A stretch of 11,815 nucleotides of DNA, taken from NCBI GenBank assembly GCA_027296665.1, contig JAPUIV010000144.1, positions 1 through 11,815 of the forward strand. Reading direction: 5' to 3'. The position numbers and the translations under genes are program-made. Position 1 is the first letter of the stretch. Each line of letters opens with the position of its first letter. Origin of the DNA: Acidobacteriota bacterium. Lineage in GTDB: Bacteria; Acidobacteriota; Polarisedimenticolia; JAPUIV01. Under the pieces are notes generated by a model. The model had not been told where the DNA came from. It saw only the letters and a program-made list of their open reading frames with translations, and did no database searches. Positions 1 to 7,133 of this stretch are shown piece after piece.

Positions 1-245
1 TGCCTCTGGGCTAGGTCCTCCAGGTACCGCTCCGGGCCCTTCCCGCCTTCTTCCGCCACCCGCAGCATCAGGTTCAGCGACGCCTGCAGGGCCCGTTTCT
101 GTTTCGCAAAATCGGTGTTCGCGAACTTCTCCTTAACTTTGGGCGACGATGCCAAAAAATTCTCATAGAACAGGTCCAGAAAGCCCGGGTGGGCATTGCA
201 CCGGCGCAAGCTTTCATCCATGGTTTGGAGGGTGGATTGGTCCAC
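1..245 (-). CDS. Globin-family haemoprotein, N-terminal part (runs off left edge)
   Basis: This minus-strand frame stays open to the window edge, so only about the first 81 residues are present. The translation contains FYENFLASSPKVKEKF followed by NTDFAKQKRALQASLNLML. This is the B-C-D-E helix pattern of bacterial single-domain globins that bind haem. The frame ends at LAQR plus the bases CA, and in these globins the proximal haem histidine follows directly in an LAxRH segment. The histidine is therefore expected but lies just outside the window. The chosen start is GTG at 245-243, preceded by AAGGA about ten bases upstream; the in-frame ATG at 221-219 is an alternative eight codons later. 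The gene is divergent from the GH113-like gene. The physiological role (oxygen or NO binding, or redox sensing) cannot be read from this fragment. Confidence 0.75.
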   Translation of the reverse strand, partial: MDQSTLQTMDESLRRCNAHPGFLDLFYENFLASSPKVKEKFANTDFAKQKRALQASLNLMLRVAEEGGKGPERYLEDLAQR

Positions 246-272
246 GGGTTTACTTTCCTTGAGGAGGCTCAA

Positions 273-320
273 CCTTGAATCCGCCAATATTAACCCATTC
301 CAATGTTAATCTATTCCAAT
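273..320. repeat. 16-bp tandem repeat in the globin/GH113 divergent intergenic region
   Basis: Read on the minus strand, ATTGGAATAGATTAAC (320-305) is followed at once by ATTGGAATGGGTTAAT (304-289), identical at 13 of 16 positions. A third ATTGG begins in phase at 288, but the rest of that unit does not match. The array lies between two divergent genes and upstream of the globin start. Direct repeats of this period are typical of cooperative activator or repressor binding sites. No known operator consensus is recognised. Confidence 0.5.
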
Positions 321-337
321 CTATGGGAAATACTCAA
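308..337 (-). promoter_or_regulatory. Possible sigma-70-type promoter for the globin gene
   Basis: On the minus strand TTGAGT (337-332) and TAGATT (313-308) are separated by 18 bases, each matching four of six consensus positions. Transcription would start near 301 and leave a leader of about 55 nt before the GTG at 245. The -10 element lies inside the first unit of the 16-bp repeat, so a protein bound there would affect initiation. The match is weak. No convincing promoter for the GH113-like gene was found in the rest of this 219 bp gap. Confidence 0.3.
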
Positions 338-464
338 GGGTGGTTAGCCAGGGCCGGGGACTGGCTCGAACCATTCACCTGAAGTTTCCCGAACCTCCTG
401 GAATGCGGGAGGGGAATCCGATAGAATCGACGCCGGTATCGATGTGATCTGTTTCGGGGAATTC

Positions 465-1598
465 ATGGAGGCGAATCCGGACAATTCGGGGTCCGCGCCG
501 CCCGCGTGGGCCGGGGCGATCTGGGCCCTGATGATCCCCCTGTCGTTGGCGGTCTCCTGCGGAATTCGCTCCGGGGCGGAGGTTCGCCGCGACACCACCC
601 ATCCATTTCAGTACGGGGTCAGTCTCTCCACCCACGTGGGCGCCTACTCCAATGCAGGCCGCCCCGCGACTCTACGGGAACTGCAACGGCATCACGTCGG
701 CTGGATTCAGGTGGTCCCTTTTGCCTTTCAGCTCGATCCCAAGGAACCTCAGATCTCCTTCCGGGATCTGACCTCGACCCAGGTCCATTTCATCGACGCC
801 GTGCACAAAGCGGGGATGCACGTGATGATGAAACCCCACGTCTGGTCATCCAAATTCTGGGGGGAGAATGCTTCCTGGCGCGGGGAGATCGCGATGGGGT
901 CGGATGCCGACTGGAACCTCTGGTTCCAGAACTACGAGAAGTTCATTCTTCACTACGCCAGGCTCAGCGAGCAGACCGGTGTCGAGGTCTTCACCATTGG
1001 ACTGGAGTATGTTCGGGCCACCCGCGAGCGCCCCGGAGACTGGCGCAAGCTGATCCGGAAGGTCCGGACGGTCTATTCCGGGCCGATAACCTACGCCGCC
1101 CACTACCTCCAGGAAATCGAACGGATTGGATTCTGGGATGAACTCGATTTCATCGGTGTCATTCTTTATCCCGAACTCTCCGGGAAACGGGATCCGACCA
1201 TGGCCGATCTGCTCGAGGGTTGGAAGCCGGTCAAGGAGACGCTCAGACGGATCTCGGAGACCCACGGCAAACCGGTCGTGGTCGCCGAGATCGGATTCAA
1301 CAGCATTGTTGGGGCTGCGGAGAAGCCATGGGAATGGGCCCGGGAAGGTGCCCGGGTGGACCTGGAGATCCAGGCCCGTTGTTATGAGGCGACCTTTCAG
1401 GCCCTCTGGGAAGAGTCCTGGCTCGGAGGGATCTATTTCTGGAAATGGAGAATTTCCGGCAAGGATGGCGGCCCGGAGAATATCCATTACACCCCGCAGG
1501 GGAAACCGGCGGCCCTGGTGATGCAAAAGTGGTTCGGAAAGATCGTCGCCGCGCCGGATGGTTTCGACCCAGGTTCCGGCGGGGTGGGGGCGAGGTGA
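465..1598 (+). CDS. Exported GH113-like glycoside hydrolase (TIM barrel, putative beta-mannanase type)
   Basis: This protein has 377 residues from the ATG at 465, which follows GGGGA at a short distance; a GTG at 444 would add seven residues without a visible ribosome site. Residues about 14-32 form a hydrophobic segment ending in LAVSC, which could be an imperfect lipobox, so the product is probably exported or lipid-anchored. The rest matches GH113-type barrels: an early WIQVVPFAFQ strand, VMMKPHVW, FTIGLEYVRAT and VVVAEIGFNS, then a late GGIYFWKW strand. In GH113 a glutamate after strand 4 is the acid/base and one after strand 7 the nucleophile; the matching residues are E181 and E275, both intact. 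The family includes beta-1,4-mannanases, but the substrate here is not shown by sequence. It is the first gene of a three-gene operon, its TGA overlapping the next start. Confidence 0.8.
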   Translation: MEANPDNSGSAPPAWAGAIWALMIPLSLAVSCGIRSGAEVRRDTTHPFQYGVSLSTHVGAYSNAGRPATLRELQRHHVGWIQVVPFAFQLDPKEPQISFRDLTSTQVHFIDAVHKAGMHVMMKPHVWSSKFWGENASWRGEIAMGSDADWNLWFQNYEKFILHYARLSEQTGVEVFTIGLEYVRATRERPGDWRKLIRKVRTVYSGPITYAAHYLQEIERIGFWDELDFIGVILYPELSGKRDPTMADLLEGWKPVKETLRRISETHGKPVVVAEIGFNSIVGAAEKPWEWAREGARVDLEIQARCYEATFQALWEESWLGGIYFWKWRISGKDGGPENIHYTPQGKPAALVMQKWFGKIVAAPDGFDPGSGGVGAR

Positions 1599-3187
1599 CC
1601 GTTCCAGTTGCCAGGCACCGGTTACGAACCCGGCCGCCCAGGGGGCCGGTCCGGCTTCCGGAGCTCCTCCAGAGTCCCGCCGAGATCCAGCCCTATCTCC
1701 AGGATGCCGCCCATTATCCCGGCGGACATTCCCCCTGCGCCGCCCTGCCCCGGCAGGAGGGAGAGATGGCCGCCCTCCTCCAACAGGCCCCCCACCTTCT
1801 GGTGGTTGGCGCCCAGTCTTCACTGACGGGAGGGGCGACACCGAGAGGGGAGTGGATCGCCTCCACCCAGAGGATGACCGATCTCCAATTTCCCCGCAGC
1901 GATCGGGTTCGGGCGCAGGCGGGTGTGCCTCTTCTCACCCTGAATCGGGAACTGGCCGAACGGGGTTCCTTTTATCCTGCCGCCACCACCTTTTCCGGCG
2001 CTCTGATGGGTGGAACGGTCGGGACCAACGCGGCCGGCCCGCGGACCTTTAAATACGGCGCCACGCGCGAGTGGGTACGAGCCCTGCGCCTGCTTCTTGC
2101 CAATGGCGAGGTGCTCGAACTGGAACGGGGCGAGGCCCGGGCCCATCCCGATGGTTACTTCGAGATCGAGACCCTGGAGAGAGAGGTGATCCGGGTTCCC
2201 CTGCCGACCTACCGGATGCCGGACGTTCGCAAGCGATCCGCCGGGTACCATTTCGAGGCGGAGATGGACCTCCTCGACTTGTTCATCGGCTCGGAGGGTA
2301 CCCTCGGGATCGTGACCGAAGTGGAATTCTCGGTGCTCCCCGCCGATTTTCAACTCCTGATCGGTCTTCTCGGCTGCCCGCGTGAACGCATCGCCCTTCG
2401 TCTGGCCGCCGAACTGTGTGAGGCATCGCGATCTACCTGGACATCCGGGAAAGAGTCAGGGCTCGACATTCCCTCCCTGGAGATGATCGACCGGCCCGGT
2501 CTGGACCTGGTTCGTGAAGATCGGGCGGGGAATCTGGGGGGGATCCGGCTGGAGAAGCACTGGGAATGCGTATTGATCTTCGAAGTGGAATTGCGGGGGG
2601 AGACCGAAGGAGATCGCTCTCCCCTGGGACAGTTGTGCCGGATTCTCGAGGATCACGGTTTGCTGGAGGAACTTCAGGTCGCCCTCCCCGGCGAGAACCA
2701 ACGGGCCGAAGGCATCCGGGCCCTGCGCGAGGCGGTGCCGCTCGCCCTCCACAATTGGATTGGCGAGGCTCGCAGGCGGACCGGTCAGCCCCTCCGGAAA
2801 GTGGCGGCCGATATGATCGTACCGTTCGATGCGGTGGGGCAGGCCCTCCGGCTCTATCGCGAAGGATTCCGCCGCCGGGACCTCGATTTCGCCATCTGGG
2901 GCCACCTGTCAGATGGGAATCTTCATGCCAACGTTTTACCCAGATCCCTCGAGGAGGTGCGGAAGGGGGAGGAGGCGATTCTCGAGTTCGGGGTCCAGGT
3001 TTCACGGATGGGGGGCTGTCCCCTGTCCGAACATGGCGTGGGCCGAAATCAGGTAAAACAGGCCCTTCTGCGGCAACTCTATGGGGAACGGGGGATCGAG
3101 GAGATGCGCCGGGTCAAGCGAGCCCTCGATCCCGATCTGATCCTGGCGCCGGGGGTCCTTTTTCCGGTCACCGCCGCTCAGTCTTGA
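1595..3187 (+). CDS. FAD-linked oxidase, GlcD/D-lactate dehydrogenase type
   Basis: The product has 530 residues from a GTG whose last two bases begin the stop codon of the preceding gene (GTGA), with a G-rich stretch upstream that may serve as ribosome site. Longer upstream starts in this frame would lie inside the GH113-like gene and add an unrelated tail. The N-terminal PCMH-type FAD domain shows VVGAQSSLTGGA (about 70-81), GGTVGTNAAG (139-148) and GSEGTLGIVTE (232-242). The C-terminal FAD-oxidase domain shows GHLSDGNLHAN (436-446), whose histidines bind the active-site metal in relatives, then SEHGVG (478-483) and a closing LDPDLILAPG. Such enzymes oxidise 2-hydroxy acids (glycolate, D-lactate, other D-2-hydroxyacids) and pass electrons to quinone, cytochrome or a partner protein. 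No GlcE or GlcF partner is encoded nearby, so it may work alone. The exact substrate is unknown. Confidence 0.85.
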   Translation: MTVPVARHRLRTRPPRGPVRLPELLQSPAEIQPYLQDAAHYPGGHSPCAALPRQEGEMAALLQQAPHLLVVGAQSSLTGGATPRGEWIASTQRMTDLQFPRSDRVRAQAGVPLLTLNRELAERGSFYPAATTFSGALMGGTVGTNAAGPRTFKYGATREWVRALRLLLANGEVLELERGEARAHPDGYFEIETLEREVIRVPLPTYRMPDVRKRSAGYHFEAEMDLLDLFIGSEGTLGIVTEVEFSVLPADFQLLIGLLGCPRERIALRLAAELCEASRSTWTSGKESGLDIPSLEMIDRPGLDLVREDRAGNLGGIRLEKHWECVLIFEVELRGETEGDRSPLGQLCRILEDHGLLEELQVALPGENQRAEGIRALREAVPLALHNWIGEARRRTGQPLRKVAADMIVPFDAVGQALRLYREGFRRRDLDFAIWGHLSDGNLHANVLPRSLEEVRKGEEAILEFGVQVSRMGGCPLSEHGVGRNQVKQALLRQLYGERGIEEMRRVKRALDPDLILAPGVLFPVTAAQS

Positions 3188-3197
3188 TGGGGAACCG

Positions 3198-3977
3198 ATG
3201 AATCCGAAAACCGTCCAGACCTTGCGGGATCTGCGCAAGGTTTTTGAAAGACGGGGCAACGAATTTTTCGTTCTCGGCGGCGGCGTCACCGACGCCATTC
3301 TACCGGTCCTCAAGGACGGCAGGATCGCTCCGTTGTCCGGGAATGGCGGAATCGACCTGGCCTTTCCCGCCGTTACCTGGTCTCATTTTTACGACCTTGT
3401 CGAGTCGATGGTCTCAGTTGGTTTTCGCGAATCGGAACGGGAAGAACTCTTGATCCATTCCAGTGGAACGGAACTATTCCTCTGGCCTTTCGGATCCCGG
3501 GTCTCTCCCCGGCAGAGGTTGACCTGGCCGGGGACGGGGAGGGAATATTCCACGGTTGGCCTTGCCTTCGCCATGACCGAAGCCCGGCCGGTCCCGATCG
3601 CGGAACATCTGGCGGTACCGGTGCCGCCGATACCGATGGTCCTCTTTCTGAAAATCGTCTTTTACCTGAGCCGCATGACGGGCCGTGATCTCATCGAGAT
3701 CGTCAAGGTCCTCCATGCCGGTTGCGGCGATTCCGAACCGGGACCGGACCCCGGAAAGGACAACGCCTTCAGTATGGGAACCAGAATCAGGAAATCATTC
3801 CCCGAATCCTATCTCAAGATCATCCGGAACTTCCTGGTCGAGGTGGATGCGGTGCACGCGCCGATGATCTCCCAGTTGTTTCGAGGCTGGAAGGGGATGG
3901 ATCCTTTCCTGGGGAACCGGATGGAGGATATTTTCGGGTTGTTTCTTTCGTTTCAACGCGGCCTCGATACCAAGTGA
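3198..3977 (+). CDS. Nucleotidyltransferase-fold protein (AbiEii/MNT-like), probably catalytically degenerate
   Basis: This protein has 259 residues and starts at ATG 3198, five bases after GGGGA and 10 bp after the oxidase stop, so it is likely cotranscribed. Its layout follows AbiEii-type nucleotidyltransferase-like proteins. FFVLGGGVTDAIL (23-35) stands for the glycine-rich helix, GGIDLAFPAVTWSHFYDLVE (50-69) for the TxDIDLA strand and following helix, LWPFG (95-99) for the DIVPFG strand, and LFLKIVFYLSR...RDLIEIVKVL (149-172) for the LLKLLAW...KDxxDL helices. Only D53 of the expected three acidic residues remains: the first aspartate of the DxD pair is G51 and the one before PFG is F94 (L93 if shifted). 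It probably cannot transfer nucleotides and may act as a binding or scaffold protein. Residues about 175-190 form a glycine/proline/aspartate-rich linker before a last helical part. Family assignment is moderate; function is unknown. Confidence 0.6.
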   Translation: MNPKTVQTLRDLRKVFERRGNEFFVLGGGVTDAILPVLKDGRIAPLSGNGGIDLAFPAVTWSHFYDLVESMVSVGFRESEREELLIHSSGTELFLWPFGSRVSPRQRLTWPGTGREYSTVGLAFAMTEARPVPIAEHLAVPVPPIPMVLFLKIVFYLSRMTGRDLIEIVKVLHAGCGDSEPGPDPGKDNAFSMGTRIRKSFPESYLKIIRNFLVEVDAVHAPMISQLFRGWKGMDPFLGNRMEDIFGLFLSFQRGLDTK

Positions 3978-3998
3978 CCCGGCAAATGCCTGCCGGGT
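3977..3998. terminator. Hairpin in convergent gap, possible bidirectional terminator
   Basis: ACCCGGCA (3977-3984) and TGCCGGGT (3991-3998) form a perfect 8-bp stem with the 6-nt loop AATGCC. It sits in the 24 bp between the stop of the nucleotidyltransferase-like gene (3977) and that of the oppositely oriented sulfatase-like gene (4002). No U-run follows on either strand, so it is not a textbook intrinsic terminator. It could stop transcription inefficiently or protect 3' ends. Confidence 0.5.
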
Positions 3999-4001
3999 AG
4001 A

Positions 4002-6335
4002 TCATTGCAGGTACCCCAGGGCCCGGAGGCGGCGCTCGGTCTCTGCGTCGAGATCTACCTGCTTATAGGTCCGTTCCCATGATTTGCCGCGCCGTGCCTG
4101 TTCGCGGTACCACTCCAGGCACTGTTGCCGGAATCGGGCCACCTTCCCGGGATGCCGGCCTCCCACGTCGATCTGTTCCCCGGGGTCGGCGTCGAGATCG
4201 TAGAGTCGATCCCATGCTGGATGCCGGGGCGAGTAGTCGCCGTGCATGAATAGCCAGGATCCCTGCCACAGGGCGATTTCCCCGATCGGATTCGCCCGCC
4301 GGAGCCCGTCCCGGTCCTCCGCCGCTTCTCTCCGGACCAGATGGCTGTAAGCTGGTTTTTCCGGCAATTCTCCGCCATGCAACGAGGGCACCAGACTGCG
4401 CCCTTCCACCTGCTCGGGGATCGGAAGGCCCAGGAGATCGAGAATGGTGGGAAGGATATCGATCGTTTCCACCCGGCCGGTGATGCGTACGCCGGCCGGG
4501 ATGCGTTGCGGCTGGAAAAGGATCAGGGGAACGTGGGTGGCGACACCGTGTAAATGATTTCGATGACCGATTCCTCCGTGCTCGCCGAACTCCTCGCCAT
4601 GGTCGGAAGTGACCACCAACAGGGTCTCTTCCTTGCCGCCCAGAAGTTCCAGAAGGTCCAGGATCCTGCCGATCTGCCGGTCGTTGAAGGCGATGTCACC
4701 GTCGTACAAACTGCGCCGCCGCGCCATGGCCCGGTCCTCGCCGGGAAGGGCGCTGCCCCCGAGGCCGCGCTCGAAGGGAGGGGGGGGCTGGTAGGGAAAA
4801 TGGGGATCCATGGAATGCAGATAGATGAAGGCGGGAAGATCATGATTACGCTTGAGCCAGGGAAAGAACTGATCGTTGATCGCCAGGGAAGTGCCGCTGC
4901 TGAGCAAACCTGCCCCCGGGATCTCCTCCCCCTCGAGAAAGGGACCGGTGATGGCCGGTGTCTCGAAGACGGCGTCGAAACCCTGATCCAGACCGGTGCT
5001 GACCCCCGCGTTGGGATTGGTTATGAAGGATATGGTGAAGAATCCCTCCCGGCGGAAGGACTCCGCCAGAGTTTGCACCGCCGGAGGCAGCCGATCCGAC
5101 CAGGTTATGACGCCGTGGGCCGGGGGGTACAATCCGGTCAGGATCGACACGGTGGATGGCCTGGTCCACGCGCTTTGCGACACGCAATCCAGAAACAGGG
5201 CGCCGCCGGCGGCCAGGCGATCGAGAACCGGGGTGGTATTAACCTTGTATCCATAACTCCCCATGTGCCGGGCGCTCATGGCATCCGCGAGGTAGAGAAT
5301 CACCCGTCTGGGCGGACTCTTTCCCGTCCCCTCTAGAAGGATCGGGCTTCCCAGGAAGACGGTGGCGTCCGAGTCGGTTCGCAGGGAAATGGCGAATCCC
5401 GGGGAACCGTCCGGCCCCGGTGGGATGTCCAGGGCGATCGGGTGCCAATCGGGACCGGCGGGGATTTGCTCCCGGTACACGGTGGTTCCGGGCGGCCGTT
5501 CCAGCCTGAATTCGAGCGGGCCGGCCGCCGCCGGCGCCGACACCGACATCCGCAGGGATGCGCCTTTCGCGATGGAAAGGGGAAACCGCAGCCGGCCGGG
5601 CGCCTGGAGAACGATTGATTCCCTGGTCACCCCGGCGATCGTCCGGGTGGTCACGCCAAATCCGGCCTTCTCATGATGTTCCCCGAATGTAAAAAGATGA
5701 ATATCGTCCATTTCGATCTCCCCGGAAACCAGTCCAGGGAATTGCAGGATCAGGCGGCGAAGAACCGGCCGCCTCGAGGTGGAGCCCATCCAGCCGGGAG
5801 GTTCCAGACCCTGTAACGGAATCCGTAGGGGAAGAAGTTTGTCGGATGGGGGAACCCGGACTTCGTGGCTGCGGAACAGATGCAATCGTTCGGAGAGGGA
5901 TAAGTTCCCGGTTCCCACCCAGAAATCCATGAAATCGGTGGCCGATTCGGCCCAGAAGAGCCTGACACGGGTGGAGGTTGGGGACCGGAGCCGGAGGGTC
6001 ATCTCCTCCAGATCCCGCAACGGGATCTCCATCTCCGGACTCATCAGGATCCCTTCCGACAGATCCCCTCGAATCGTGATCTTCCCGTCCGAAACCGCCA
6101 GATTCACCGGTCCGTGCGTCATCCACCCCTCCAGACCGTTATCGAAGGAGAAATGCGGGCCCCGGAGGCCGGCCGATGGCTGCTTCGATCCCGGTCTGTC
6201 GTAGGCGGCGGAACCGGTCATTTCGGTAAGGTGGACCACCCTGGGGCGGAAATCGGCGGATCTTTCCGGGTCCGGGGAACAGGTCATCCCGGGGAGGGCG
6301 GCCAGCGCGATGAGAATCGGGAGTCTGGGTTGCAC
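4002..6335 (-). CDS. Exported sulfatase-superfamily hydrolase with threonine at the formylglycine position
   Basis: This 777-residue protein starts at GTG 6335; an in-frame TAG lies a short way upstream, so a much longer form is excluded, although the ribosome site (AGGA, about 11 bases away) is weak. A hydrophobic signal sequence (about 4-18) leads to MTCS, not a good lipobox. Residues about 60-335 are low in recognisable motifs but look like one or two beta-sandwich domains, beginning FSFDNGLEGW, as in carbohydrate-binding modules. The alkaline-phosphatase-fold domain starts near 344: D351 in the first metal motif, GSYGYKVNTTPVLDRLA, SAWTRPSTVSILTGLYPPAHGV (388-409), DPHFPY (510-515), SDHGEEFGEHG (577-587) and the family-typical end LRALGYL. 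The CxPxR/SxPxR motif reads TRPST, with T391 at the nucleophile site. Thr is the nucleophile in phosphoethanolamine transferases and LtaS, so this may be a phosphoesterase or transferase, not a sulfatase. Substrate unknown. Confidence 0.82.
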   Translation of the reverse strand: MQPRLPILIALAALPGMTCSPDPERSADFRPRVVHLTEMTGSAAYDRPGSKQPSAGLRGPHFSFDNGLEGWMTHGPVNLAVSDGKITIRGDLSEGILMSPEMEIPLRDLEEMTLRLRSPTSTRVRLFWAESATDFMDFWVGTGNLSLSERLHLFRSHEVRVPPSDKLLPLRIPLQGLEPPGWMGSTSRRPVLRRLILQFPGLVSGEIEMDDIHLFTFGEHHEKAGFGVTTRTIAGVTRESIVLQAPGRLRFPLSIAKGASLRMSVSAPAAAGPLEFRLERPPGTTVYREQIPAGPDWHPIALDIPPGPDGSPGFAISLRTDSDATVFLGSPILLEGTGKSPPRRVILYLADAMSARHMGSYGYKVNTTPVLDRLAAGGALFLDCVSQSAWTRPSTVSILTGLYPPAHGVITWSDRLPPAVQTLAESFRREGFFTISFITNPNAGVSTGLDQGFDAVFETPAITGPFLEGEEIPGAGLLSSGTSLAINDQFFPWLKRNHDLPAFIYLHSMDPHFPYQPPPPFERGLGGSALPGEDRAMARRRSLYDGDIAFNDRQIGRILDLLELLGGKEETLLVVTSDHGEEFGEHGGIGHRNHLHGVATHVPLILFQPQRIPAGVRITGRVETIDILPTILDLLGLPIPEQVEGRSLVPSLHGGELPEKPAYSHLVRREAAEDRDGLRRANPIGEIALWQGSWLFMHGDYSPRHPAWDRLYDLDADPGEQIDVGGRHPGKVARFRQQCLEWYREQARRGKSWERTYKQVDLDAETERRLRALGYLQ

Positions 6336-6370
6336 CGGAGGTCGTATCCTGAAGGCAAAAAACCCCTAAG

Positions 6371-6379
6371 ATAGTAACA
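6371..6379 (-). promoter_or_regulatory. Possible extended -10 promoter element for the sulfatase-like gene
   Basis: On the minus strand TGTTACTAT (6379-6371) fits an extended -10 (TGn followed by TACTAT), about 36 bases before the GTG start. No good -35 is visible at 16-18 bases, which extended -10 promoters can tolerate. A 6-bp inverted repeat, GGATCG (6381-6386) and CGATCC (6395-6400), lies where RNA polymerase would bind and could be an operator. Confidence 0.3.
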
Positions 6380-6433
6380 TGGATCGGGCGGCGTCGATCC
6401 AGGAGATCGGTGCTCGGGTGGCAGGGTTTTGCA

Positions 6434-6447
6434 GTCAAATATTTGAC
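6434..6447. promoter_or_regulatory. Perfect 14-bp palindrome, candidate operator
   Basis: GTCAAATATTTGAC is fully self-complementary and lies in the 241 bp between the divergent sulfatase-like and carD starts. Its right half overlaps a TTGACA (6443-6448). It is AT-rich in a GC-rich genome and is the size of a dimeric repressor site. No known regulator consensus was recognised (compared by eye with Rex, NrdR and PerR boxes). Confidence 0.4.
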
Positions 6448-6495
6448 AGGAAAAGAGTTATTCTGATTCCATAGAGGGCGAAAAATGCCCATTTC

Positions 6496-6524
6496 TTGAC
6501 AGAATGACAAAAATCATCTATTAT
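6496..6524 (+). promoter_or_regulatory. Strong sigma-70-type promoter for carD
   Basis: A perfect -35 TTGACA (6496-6501) and a -10 TATTAT (6519-6524, five of six) are separated by the optimal 17 bases. Transcription would begin near 6531 and give a leader of about 45 nt before the GTG of carD. Further TTGACAG copies occur at 6443-6449 and 6528-6534, but neither has a convincing -10 at the right distance. Confidence 0.75.
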
Positions 6525-6576
6525 ATTTTGACAGAGGGTAACAGATCCCCCCCACTTATTTTATTTGGAGGAATCG

Positions 6577-7095
6577 GTGAGAACCTTTGGCGACTTCAAG
6601 ATTGGTGAAAAGGTGGTTTACCCGAATCACGGAATTGGCGTTATCGAGTCGATCCAGGAACGGCAAGGGCAGGACAGCGCGGACAAATTTTACCGGCTCC
6701 GATTACTGGCCAACGATAGTACGGTGATGGTTCCCCTGGAAAATATCAATCAGGTCGGTCTCCGCCGGGTCATCTCCAAGAAGGAGATCACCGGGGTGTT
6801 CGGCATTCTCAAGGGAAATGAAGTCGCGGTAACCCGAGATTGGAAGGGCAGGTACCAGGAGAATTCGGACAAGATGCGTACTGGAGAAATTCAGGCCGTG
6901 GCCCTGGTCCTGAAGAGCCTCACCCTTCTCAGTCATAAGAAGAGTCTTTCCTATCGCGAACGCCGGATGCTGGACAAGGCGCGCTACCTGATCGTCAGCG
7001 AAATCGCCGAGGTGGAAAAGATTCCGGAGGAGAAGGCGGAGGCCAGGGTCGAACGCGCTGTCCGCACCTCCATTCGCTCCACGGTGGATCATTAA
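6577..7095 (+). CDS. carD: CarD family RNA polymerase-binding transcription regulator
   Basis: The protein has 172 residues from the GTG at 6577, five bases after a good GGAGG (6567-6571). A TTG at 6565 in the same frame overlaps that ribosome site and is therefore not the start. The N-terminal part, FKIGEKVVYPNHGIGVIESI, is the CarD/TRCF Tudor-like domain that contacts the RNA polymerase beta subunit. The C-terminal helical part carries the conserved W89 in RDWKGRYQENSDKM, equivalent to the tryptophan that in mycobacterial CarD wedges into the minor groove at the upstream edge of the promoter bubble. By family it stabilises open complexes and tunes transcription of rRNA and many housekeeping genes. 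Length and motifs are complete. It has a strong promoter of its own, and rqcH follows after 38 bp. Confidence 0.93.
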   Translation: MRTFGDFKIGEKVVYPNHGIGVIESIQERQGQDSADKFYRLRLLANDSTVMVPLENINQVGLRRVISKKEITGVFGILKGNEVAVTRDWKGRYQENSDKMRTGEIQAVALVLKSLTLLSHKKSLSYRERRMLDKARYLIVSEIAEVEKIPEEKAEARVERAVRTSIRSTVDH

Positions 7096-7133
7096 ACCGA
7101 TCATTCCTTCCCCTCTCTCCACTGCCAATATTG

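Noticed and set aside
444..464. GTG start at 444 for the GH113-like gene
   Set aside because: No purine-rich site precedes it, while the ATG at 465 has GGGGA nearby and gives a more typical signal-peptide N-terminus.
846..1841. 331-codon open frame antisense to the GH113-like and oxidase genes
   Set aside because: It runs opposite two genes with clear family motifs. Its product is Gly/Pro/Arg-rich with no recognisable domain, as expected for a GC-rich shadow frame.
2433..3005. Antisense open frames across the oxidase gene
   Set aside because: The compositions are arginine/proline/glycine-rich and mirror the GC-rich coding strand. The oxidase motifs lie on the plus strand.
3198..3977. Toxin of an AbiE-type toxin-antitoxin or phage-defence system
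   Set aside because: The catalytic aspartates look lost and no adjacent antitoxin or defence gene is present. The neighbours are metabolic genes in the same operon.
4554..5336. 260-codon plus-strand open frame inside the sulfatase-like gene
   Set aside because: The minus-strand frame carries conserved catalytic motifs over this stretch. The plus-strand product has no recognisable motif and no good ribosome site.
6565..6576. TTG start for carD four codons upstream
   Set aside because: The TTG overlaps the GGAGG that is correctly spaced for the GTG at 6577, so it would lack its own ribosome site.
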